Below are positions 6,538 to 11,954 of a DNA stretch of 11,954 nucleotides, piece after piece. Numbering within the stretch: position 1 is the first letter of the stretch; the number at the start of each line of letters is the position of its first letter. The notes below the pieces were generated by a model, which was not told the origin of the DNA, ran no database searches, and saw nothing but the letters and a program-made list of their open reading frames with translations. Position numbers and translations under genes: made by a program. Source of the stretch: Caldisericales bacterium (GTDB lineage: Bacteria; Caldisericota; Caldisericia; Caldisericales; Caldisericaceae); the NCBI GenBank assembly GCA_015485995.1, contig WFSP01000011.1:1-11954 (forward strand), read 5' to 3'.

Positions 6538-7328
6538 GCGAAGGGCAGTATCATACAGCTTGGTCCGCCATTTCCCTTTACAAACTCGGAAAGGTCTAAT
6601 TCGTGAACGGTAACCTCTTCTGTTTTCAAAATTTTTATTACATTTCTGTTTGTTTTTGAGGCAATTACTTCCTTTTCAGAAATTGCGATTACATTTCCTC
6701 CTATGAAATCGTTGCAGTCAATAAGTATTTCTTTAAACCCTTCGAAAAATCCTTTGGGAAAAGCGTTTTTACAATGAAGTATGGTATTTTTCCCAATTAA
6801 GCTCATTCCTCCGCCTATGTGCAGAAATGGACCTTTGAATTTTGCTATCCTTGTTTCATAACCAATATCTTTTAGAATTTCCGAAACTTGTATTGCCCCG
6901 TTTTCGTTTGTTCTGTTTGATATCCCAACAAAGGCTATTTTTTCGCCTATAATAACGTCTCCGCCCTCTGCTGTTCCTGGGGGCTTAATACTCCCTATTT
7001 CTTTTAGCCCGAGAGACCTTAAAAAATCTGCCATCCATTCCTCTTCTCCACTTCGGGACTTAAGGCCCATTCTAAGTTTTATAAAACTATTCTTTGCAAT
7101 GGCTGCCATATCTCTAACAAATACGGAATTTGGATGTTCTTTTAATTCTGGTGTTTTTATAACGCTTACTCCTGCCTTCGCCAAAGTATTTTTTAGGTTC
7201 TCAAATTGCAGTAATGCCCTGTTTCTGTCTATACTCGGTTTTATGTTTTGTGCTTTATAATCTTTGACATTGAAATACGATTCTCCTATCTTGCACAGAA
7301 TTGCTTTTTTCAAATTACCGTATCCCAT
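6507..7328 (-). CDS. Amidinohydrolase of the DDAH/arginine deiminase superfamily
   Basis: 273 residues resembling dimethylarginine dimethylaminohydrolase, which splits methylated arginine into citrulline and methylamines. The whole catalytic layout is visible: NSVFVRDMA (67-75) with Asp73, AEGGDVI (120-126), ISNRTN (136-141) with Arg139, His170 in FLHIGGG, and the nucleophile Cys258 in GGPSCMILPF, 15 residues from the end as in known DDAHs. It also resembles the wider guanidine-modifying enzymes, so arginine, methylarginine or another guanidino substrate is possible. The ATG at 7328 overlaps the upstream nuclease-like gene by 14 bp, and AGAGGGGAT precedes it. It is the last gene of the five-gene operon. 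Released citrulline could feed the OTC encoded about 5 kb downstream, though in a separate operon. Confidence 0.85.
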   Translation of the reverse strand: MGYGNLKKAILCKIGESYFNVKDYKAQNIKPSIDRNRALLQFENLKNTLAKAGVSVIKTPELKEHPNSVFVRDMAAIAKNSFIKLRMGLKSRSGEEEWMADFLRSLGLKEIGSIKPPGTAEGGDVIIGEKIAFVGISNRTNENGAIQVSEILKDIGYETRIAKFKGPFLHIGGGMSLIGKNTILHCKNAFPKGFFEGFKEILIDCNDFIGGNVIAISEKEVIASKTNRNVIKILKTEEVTVHELDLSEFVKGNGGPSCMILPFAYPDIKSSLR

Positions 7329-8136
7329 TTATCCCCTCTGATATGCAGAAAGCAATGTTTTGCAAAAGATTTCTTTTTGCTGTTACAATGAAAAAGTTAT
7401 CTTTTGCTTTATACACCCCTTCTTTTATTTTTTCCGGCTCTACTTTTGCGATCCAGCGCAAGTTGTCAATGATATTCCTCTTTACAGACAACGTTGTGTC
7501 AATTGCAAGTAAGAATAAGTCTGCTTTTAGAATGTCTATTCTTTTGCTTATTGCTTTTAGTTCTGAAACAGGTATGTTATTTGGGGGGCTCTCCTTGCTC
7601 TCAATCATTATGAGCTTTGTTCCAATTCTTGACAGTATGTCTATGTCCCCGCCTTCCCGGAAATTTTTTAAACGGACATTAGTAATCGTTTCTAAATGCA
7701 ACTCCTCTTCCATAAATTTCCCGATGAACCATTCAAGCAGGTTTCCCATAAAAGATACGGAAAAGTTTGATTTGAAAATGCCCCTTTCCGTTGATACAAT
7801 CCCCGATTTTTCAAGTACCTTAAGATATTGCTCTACACTTTCTCCCCATTTCTTTGACAGCAGTTTTTTATTTTTTTCGTCTATGTTTTTTAGGAACAGG
7901 GTATCGTGTAAAACTCTTCGAAAATAGTAACTTTTGAAGTTTTCATATAATTTCTTTTTATTGGAGATGGGTATATCCCTATTTTCTCTAACTACTTTTA
8001 ATCCTTTTCTTTCAAGCAGTTTATCAATAGAAAGAGGAAAGTATTCCTTCAGCAAGTTTTCCAGTAAAAGTACTTTCCTTTCAAGAATGTCAACCCTTTT
8101 TTCGAGTTCCTCAATTTTATCCGTAGTAATATCCAC
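7315..8136 (-). CDS. Coiled-coil plus PD-(D/E)XK nuclease-like protein
   Basis: 273 residues, not a named family I can assign with confidence. Residues 5-33 form a textbook coiled coil: hydrophobic residues at 8, 11, 15, 18, 22, 25 and 29 follow the heptad 3-4 spacing. A basic middle region (40-125) may be helical or winged-helix. The C-terminal half reads as a PD-(D/E)XK core: GNLLEW with Glu135, GGDIDIL (Asp164, Asp166), then the strand LIMIESKES (Glu179-x-Lys181). The order, spacing and hydrophobic strand fit restriction-like nucleases and recall coiled-coil/DUF3782-type proteins of thermophiles. The start is GTG at 8136, overlapping the rhomboid gene by 20 bp with GAGGGAGA just upstream. 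No methyltransferase or helicase is adjacent, so it is not an obvious restriction system. Confidence 0.65.
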   Translation of the reverse strand: MDITTDKIEELEKRVDILERKVLLLENLLKEYFPLSIDKLLERKGLKVVRENRDIPISNKKKLYENFKSYYFRRVLHDTLFLKNIDEKNKKLLSKKWGESVEQYLKVLEKSGIVSTERGIFKSNFSVSFMGNLLEWFIGKFMEEELHLETITNVRLKNFREGGDIDILSRIGTKLIMIESKESPPNNIPVSELKAISKRIDILKADLFLLAIDTTLSVKRNIIDNLRWIAKVEPEKIKEGVYKAKDNFFIVTAKRNLLQNIAFCISEGINGIR

Positions 8137-8818
8137 TCTCCCTCATTTTCTTGATAAATATTGCAGCTAAAAGCCCAAATGTAAACCCGCCGATGTGGGC
8201 CCAAAATGCAACTCCCTGTGATGCTCCGCTTGGTGAAAGCCCTGGAATAAGCTGCATCAAGAACCAGAACAGTAAGAAGAACGGCGCAGGTATTTCAACA
8301 AAGGTGATAAAGTAGAATATAAACAGGAGAGTTTTTATGTTTGACCTTGGGAATAAATATAGGTATGCACCCATTACCGCAGCAATGGCCCCGCTTGCGC
8401 CAATTACGGGGACTTTTGACACAGGATTAATTGCGAGTTGTGCAAGTGCTGCAACAACTCCGCCTGCAAGATAAAAGAGAACAAACTTCATACTTCCCAA
8501 ATAGTCCTCCACGTTGTTCCCGAAAATCCAGAAGAACCACATATTGCCGGCTATATGCCAGAATCCGCCGTGAATAAACATCGAAGTAAATATTGTGGCC
8601 CAGAGTGGACGCATAGATGGATAAATAATTTGCCCTTTTGTAATCTCGTACGGAACAAGTCCATATTTTACGTAGAATAATGTCAGGCCATACTGCGGAT
8701 TTTTCATAGAGAATGCATATACATACATCCCTATAAAAACAACTACATTAACGATGATGATTATAATTGTGGCAATGGGAAAAATACTTATCCCCTGCGT
8801 ATCCTTAAGAGGTATCAT
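8117..8818 (-). CDS. Rhomboid-family intramembrane serine protease
   Basis: Cleaves membrane proteins within or near the bilayer. The 233 residues contain the full catalytic set: Ser142 in GASGAIAAVMG and His208 in FWAHIGGFTFG, with the supporting HIAGN motif (His88, Asn92) in the second helix. About six membrane segments are visible: 14-34, 76-100, 110-130, 138-156, 162-190 (possibly including a loop) and 205-223. The short N-terminus and the basic end after the last helix fit the minimal six-helix bacterial and archaeal form. The ATG follows the MTA phosphorylase TAG directly with no spacer, so expression is likely coupled; the ribosome site would be the GGGGAAG inside that gene. Substrates are unknown. 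Confidence 0.9.
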   Translation of the reverse strand: MIPLKDTQGISIFPIATIIIIIVNVVVFIGMYVYAFSMKNPQYGLTLFYVKYGLVPYEITKGQIIYPSMRPLWATIFTSMFIHGGFWHIAGNMWFFWIFGNNVEDYLGSMKFVLFYLAGGVVAALAQLAINPVSKVPVIGASGAIAAVMGAYLYLFPRSNIKTLLFIFYFITFVEIPAPFFLLFWFLMQLIPGLSPSGASQGVAFWAHIGGFTFGLLAAIFIKKMRESGYYYG

Positions 8819-9628
8819 CTATTCTTCCCCTACTCTTGCTCCTTTTAAAGCCTCGCCGCATTTGCAATGACGTTCTTCCGGAATTCGTTCAACCACTTTT
8901 TTAATAATTACTTTTAGTTTTTCCGTATTTTCGACAAATTTTTTTGCAACCATTTCCTGAGTAACGGGCTCTACGTTTCCACCTGCAACAATGCCTGCAT
9001 CGTAATCCGTTACTGTTGCGATGTTTACATAGCACATTTCGAGCTCTCTTGCAAGCACGGCTTCGGGATATTGAGTCATATTAATAATATCCCACCCCAT
9101 CTTTGTGAACCATTCACTTTCCGCTTTAGTGGAAAATCTTGGGCCTTGAATAACAACAACAGTGCCTTTCGGGTGGAAAGGGTATTTTAGTTCCTTGAGC
9201 ACGTCGATTGTAATTTGCCTGAGTTCGGGACAATAGGGATCAGCAAGACTTATATGTGTTGTAATTGGTCCGTCGTAAAAAGTGCAATCTCTTCCCGATG
9301 TCCTGTCGATAAACTGATCTGTTACTACAAAATCTCCAACCTTTACATTTGCCTGCAAACTGCCCACTGCAGTAGGTGCAATGATTCTTTTTACTCCAAG
9401 TGATTTCATTGCCCATAAATTTGCCCGGTACGGAATTTTATGTGGAGGGTATTGATGTAATTTCCCATGCCTTGGAAGAAATGCAACGTTCTTACCTGCA
9501 TACTTTCCGATTGCAATAAGATCGGATGGAGTGCCATATGGTGTTTCCACCTTTGTTTCTTCTACGTTCTCTAAAAATGAATAAAATCCTGAACCTCCAA
9601 ACACGCCAATGTCAGCTCTTTTTTTCAT
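8819..9628 (-). CDS. mtnP: S-methyl-5'-thioadenosine phosphorylase (archaeal MTAP II-like)
   Basis: Phosphorolyses methylthioadenosine, a by-product of polyamine synthesis, to adenine and methylthioribose-1-phosphate; cytosolic. The 269 residues show GGSGFY (11-16), LPRHGKLH (51-58), RANLWAMKSLGV (68-79), VGSL (88-91), GPRFSTKAES (162-171), NMTQYPEAVLARE (183-195) and TDYDAG (207-212). Asp208 and Asp210 in the last motif favour adenine-type bases over the guanine/hypoxanthine of purine nucleoside phosphorylase, so MTAP is preferred. A Cys-Lys-Cys at 255-257 near the end matches the CXC motif that stabilises MTAPs of hyperthermophiles. AAGGAGGA precedes the ATG at 9628, which follows the stop of the NifX-like gene with no gap. 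Confidence 0.92.
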   Translation of the reverse strand: MKKRADIGVFGGSGFYSFLENVEETKVETPYGTPSDLIAIGKYAGKNVAFLPRHGKLHQYPPHKIPYRANLWAMKSLGVKRIIAPTAVGSLQANVKVGDFVVTDQFIDRTSGRDCTFYDGPITTHISLADPYCPELRQITIDVLKELKYPFHPKGTVVVIQGPRFSTKAESEWFTKMGWDIINMTQYPEAVLARELEMCYVNIATVTDYDAGIVAGGNVEPVTQEMVAKKFVENTEKLKVIIKKVVERIPEERHCKCGEALKGARVGEE

Positions 9629-10030
9629 TTAATCCTCCTTAACTTTTAAGGTTATATAATTTCTTTCTCCATTTTTTTGCACTTCTTCAAAAATTTTATC
9701 ATAGTTTTCAATTAAAGTTGTTTTTATTTTTTCTATGTTTTGTGAATTTATAATTACAGGTACAAACTTCTTCTTCATTCTTAAGATGTTTGGCCCCATT
9801 CTGAATGCAACAAGAATATCTGTGTCTTTTAGAAGTGTTCCAATGGCACTTGCCTTTTTAGGGTCTCCGTGTATTCTCTCTTCTATCTTTACATTTTTAA
9901 CTCTTTTTATTTTTATGATGTTAATATGCGTTAATTCGTAGACATCAAAATAAGCTGAATCACCAAAGTGTTTATCTGTTAACTCTTTATCATTTTTTAG
10001 GCCAATTGCTGCGATTATTTTTTCCATCAT
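9629..10030 (-). CDS. NifX/NafY/MTH1175-fold protein (dinitrogenase FeMo-cofactor family)
   Basis: 133 residues of the family that binds or carries iron-molybdenum cofactor in diazotrophs and has many stand-alone members of unknown role. Visible are the N-terminal strand EKIIAAIGLK, the family-like motif KHFGDSAYFDVYEL (20-33), and a helix-strand unit TLLKDTDILVAFRMGPNI (65-82). No cysteine or nif gene is present, so nitrogen fixation is not suggested; metal- or cofactor-linked regulation is only a guess. The start is one of two adjacent ATGs at 10030 and 10027, after GGAGG. It heads the operon and its stop directly precedes the MTA phosphorylase ATG. Confidence 0.75.
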   Translation of the reverse strand: MMEKIIAAIGLKNDKELTDKHFGDSAYFDVYELTHINIIKIKRVKNVKIEERIHGDPKKASAIGTLLKDTDILVAFRMGPNILRMKKKFVPVIINSQNIEKIKTTLIENYDKIFEEVQKNGERNYITLKVKED

Positions 10031-10043
10031 AACCTCCGTTTAT

Positions 10044-10071
10044 AAAATATCATAAAGCAGTTGTAAATCAA
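10044..10071 (-). promoter_or_regulatory. Possible promoter for the five-gene operon
   Basis: On the minus strand TTGATT (10071-10066) is followed after 16 nt by TATTTT (10049-10044), using the same -35 box and spacer as the promoter at 6419. An alternative TTTACA/TATAAA pair with a 17-nt spacer overlaps it but would put the transcript start at the ribosome site. The -35 overlaps the T-run of the por terminator. Confidence 0.4.
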
Positions 10072-10099
10072 AATGCCCCGCACTTTTGCCGCGGGGCAT
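10069..10099 (-). terminator. Rho-independent terminator of the por operon
   Basis: A perfect 9-bp stem pairs ATGCCCCGC (10073-10081) with GCGGGGCAT (10091-10099) around a 9-nt loop, and on the minus strand is followed by TTTTGATTT. It lies about 23 nt after the porB stop and separates por from the five-gene operon. Confidence 0.85.
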
Positions 10100-10122
10100 A
10101 AAACTCTCCTAATCGGAGTTTA

Positions 10123-11055
10123 CTACAATGCTGCTCCAGATTCCTCCAGTTTAAGTATTCGTTCCCATTCTTCATCAATCAGTTTCTGCATTTTCTCTAT
10201 AACATGTTTATTTTCCGGTTTAAACAAGTGCCTGAATCTGCCCTGCCCTTTAAGGAATTCTTCTATCGGTTTTCTGTTCTTTGGTTTGTAGTTAATGTGC
10301 AACTTACCGTGGTCAAATTCATAAAGTGGCCAGAAGTTTGTTTCTACAGCAAGCTTTGAATACTTCATCGTAAGGGATGGATCAAATTTCCAGTTTGTTG
10401 TGCAAGGCTGAAGTGCAGCGATAAATGAAGGACCATCAGCTGCGAATGCTTTTTTGGCTTTATTATACAGATCGAGTATATTGTGGTTTGCTGCAGTTGC
10501 TGCGTATGGGATTCTGTGCGCTGCAGCAATTTCTACGATATTTTTCCTCCATTGAGGTTTACCAAAGCTTTTTGTTCCTGCCGGAACTGTCGTAGTGCTT
10601 GCACCGTACGGCGTTGCCCCACTTCTCTGGTTTCCTGTGTTCATATACCCTTCGTTATCGTAAACAACATAGAGGAATTTGTGCCCCCTCTCAAGTGCGC
10701 CAGAGAGTGCCTGGAAACCAATATCGTATGTTCCACCATCTCCACCGAAAGCTACAATGTTTACATCTTTACCAATTTTTCCTCTTTTTCTTAGTGCTTT
10801 GTAAGCTGTTTCAATTCCGCTTGCAACAGCTGCTGCGTTTTCAAATGTAAGGTGCATCCACGGAACCTTCCACGCAGAATAAGGATAAATTGTTGTAACT
10901 ACTTCAAGGCATCCTGTTGCATTTGCCACTACAACTGGCTTGTCCGATGCAGCAAGTACCGCTCTTACTATTGAGCCAATCCCACAGCCTGCGCACATTC
11001 TATGCCCTGGTGCGAGTGCGGGCTCTTTTGCCATTATCTCTTGTAATGTAGCCAT
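10123..11055 (-). CDS. porB: Pyruvate:ferredoxin oxidoreductase, beta subunit
   Basis: The thiamine-diphosphate subunit of the enzyme that oxidises pyruvate to acetyl-CoA and CO2 with ferredoxin as acceptor. At 310 residues it has the family length. CAGC (Cys21, Cys24), Cys49 in TGCLEV and Cys218 in QPCTTNW are the expected four ligands of its [4Fe-4S] cluster. The diphosphate motif runs from GGDGGTYDIG (104-113) to the NEGYMNTGNQRSG segment (134-146). The sequence matches pyruvate-type rather than 2-oxoglutarate- or isovalerate-type subunits, chiefly through that segment and the TPYGA that follows. The ATG lies 3 nt after the porA stop. It is the last gene before the terminator. Confidence 0.93.
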   Translation of the reverse strand: MATLQEIMAKEPALAPGHRMCAGCGIGSIVRAVLAASDKPVVVANATGCLEVVTTIYPYSAWKVPWMHLTFENAAAVASGIETAYKALRKRGKIGKDVNIVAFGGDGGTYDIGFQALSGALERGHKFLYVVYDNEGYMNTGNQRSGATPYGASTTTVPAGTKSFGKPQWRKNIVEIAAAHRIPYAATAANHNILDLYNKAKKAFAADGPSFIAALQPCTTNWKFDPSLTMKYSKLAVETNFWPLYEFDHGKLHINYKPKNRKPIEEFLKGQGRFRHLFKPENKHVIEKMQKLIDEEWERILKLEESGAAL

Positions 11056-11058
11056 AGC

Positions 11059-11954
11059 TTACCCCCTTAACCTTATGTATTTCTGCTCTTCGGGATTTAC
11101 GTTTCCTGCAAGCAATTCGTCAAATACCTTTTCAATATCGCTCTTAAAGATATCTTTGCCACCAAGTCCGAATACATAGCTCTGAAGTTTTGGTTTTGTA
11201 TCCGATTCGAACAAGGCGTTTCTTATTTCGCTGTACAGCGGCGCATAGGCTCCAAATGCCATAGAACGGTCAAGAACACCAATAGCTTTAAATTTTTCAA
11301 GTGCTTTGCGCATTTCTTTATATGGGAATGGCCTGAATAGTATGGGTTTTATTAAACCTACTTTTTTGCCTTGAGCGCGCAAATCGTCCACTGCATCTTT
11401 TGCAGTACCCGCTGCCGAGGAAAGTACGACAATTACTGCATCTGCGTCTTCTGTTTTGTATTCCTCGAAGTATGGATATTTATGTCCCGAGATTTTTGAT
11501 AATTCATCGCCAATTTCAAGGTATAAACCCAATGCATTTTTCATTGCTTCTTCTTCTTGCCTCTTGATTTCGAAGTAATAGTCCGGAAGTGCAAGAGGGC
11601 CTATTGTATATGGATGATCCACGTCAAGAAGATATCTATCAGGATTTCTCTCCCCAACGAATTTTTTCACCACATCATCATCAAAAATTTCTACATTTTC
11701 AACTCCATGGCTTATAATAAAACCGTCTTGCATTACCATTGTGGGAAGCAAAACGTCTTTATGCTCTGAAAGTCGAATTGCAAGGAGCACATTCTCATAA
11801 GCCTCCTGTGCATTTTCCGAGTATATTTGTATCCAACCGATTGTTGTTGCACCCATAGAGTCTGAATGATCGCAATGAATATTAATTGGCGCAGAGAGTG
11901 CTCTGTTTACAATTGGCATTACAATGGGAAGCCTAAGTCCTGGAGCTGCAGCCA
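11059..11954 (-). CDS. porA: Pyruvate:ferredoxin oxidoreductase, alpha subunit (partial, N-terminus outside window)
   Basis: The frame is open from the right edge to the stop at 11059, so about 297 C-terminal residues are present. The internal ATG at 11919 is not the real start: the frame upstream reads AAAPGLRLPIV and runs straight into PIVNRALSAPINIHCDHSD, a conserved block of PorA. Further conserved parts are SMGATTIGWIQ, ENAQEAYENV and the C-terminal domain with FRPFPYKEMRKAL and DRSMAFGA. PorA carries the pyruvate-binding pyrimidine domain and pairs with PorB, encoded 3 nt downstream. The gamma and delta subunits, if encoded here, would lie upstream beyond the window. Confidence 0.92.
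   Translation of the reverse strand, partial: AAAPGLRLPIVMPIVNRALSAPINIHCDHSDSMGATTIGWIQIYSENAQEAYENVLLAIRLSEHKDVLLPTMVMQDGFIISHGVENVEIFDDDVVKKFVGERNPDRYLLDVDHPYTIGPLALPDYYFEIKRQEEEAMKNALGLYLEIGDELSKISGHKYPYFEEYKTEDADAVIVVLSSAAGTAKDAVDDLRAQGKKVGLIKPILFRPFPYKEMRKALEKFKAIGVLDRSMAFGAYAPLYSEIRNALFESDTKPKLQSYVFGLGGKDIFKSDIEKVFDELLAGNVNPEEQKYIRLRG

Noticed and set aside
7301..7927. Plus-strand open frame of 208 codons
   Set aside because: It lies opposite the coiled-coil/nuclease gene, whose heptads and motifs show which strand is coding; the product is serine/phenylalanine-rich shadow sequence.
7315..8136. Restriction-modification system
   Set aside because: The nuclease-like gene has no adjacent methyltransferase, specificity or helicase gene.
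8819..9628. Purine nucleoside phosphorylase instead of MTA phosphorylase
   Set aside because: The TDYD motif provides the two aspartates typical of adenine-type MTAPs.
11059..11919. ATG 11919 as the start of porA
   Set aside because: The frame continues upstream to the window edge with conserved PorA sequence, and there is no ribosome site before 11919.
1..11954. CRISPR array, tRNA or rRNA genes
   Set aside because: No regularly spaced repeat series and no recognisable tRNA or rRNA sequence was seen on either strand.

Overview
The window is about 12 kb of a low-GC (roughly 35-40% by eye), densely packed prokaryotic chromosome. The gene set points to an anaerobic, probably thermophilic bacterium: ferredoxin-linked pyruvate oxidoreductase, a cyclic-2,3-diphosphoglycerate-synthetase-like GTPase, and an MTA phosphorylase with the C-terminal CXC motif known from heat-stable family members. 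Promoters look bacterial (TTGACA/TATAAT type) and Shine-Dalgarno sites are strong. A lineage such as Caldisericota or Thermotogota would fit, but I cannot fix the taxon from sequence alone.

Layout: (1) Positions 1-199 hold the 3' end of a plus-strand ORF that runs into two ~27-bp direct repeats, probably the end of an insertion sequence. (2) A minus-strand two-gene operon, COG2403-type GTPase then ornithine carbamoyltransferase (2603 to 349), is translationally coupled by a TAATG overlap and ends in a clear Rho-independent terminator. (3) A plus-strand nfeD (2732-3175) diverges from that operon; the two promoters have abutting -35 boxes. (4) A minus-strand operon (6364 to 3147) encodes a metallo-beta-lactamase/RNase J-like hydrolase, a ClpP-class serine protease of the SDH type with long extensions, and a small membrane protein whose 3' end overlaps that of nfeD. 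(5) A tightly packed minus-strand five-gene operon (10030 to 6507) encodes a NifX/NafY-fold protein, MTA phosphorylase, rhomboid protease, a coiled-coil plus PD-(D/E)XK nuclease-like protein, and a DDAH/arginine-deiminase superfamily amidinohydrolase. Its four junctions have no gap or overlap. (6) The right end holds porB and a left-truncated porA (minus strand, porA running off the window), closed by a second strong terminator.

Functional themes: central carbon oxidation (POR), purine/methionine salvage (MTAP), guanidino/carbamoyl metabolism (amidinohydrolase and OTC, in separate operons), and membrane/protein quality control (rhomboid, NfeD, ClpP-class protease). The least explained parts are the five-gene operon with an uncharacterised nuclease-like protein and the protease/RNase-like/membrane-protein operon facing nfeD. 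I found no CRISPR array, tRNA, rRNA or complete mobile element. No gene-free stretch exceeds 300 bases; the longest is 169-348, which holds one of the repeats, a G/C-rich imperfect inverted repeat and the OTC terminator.
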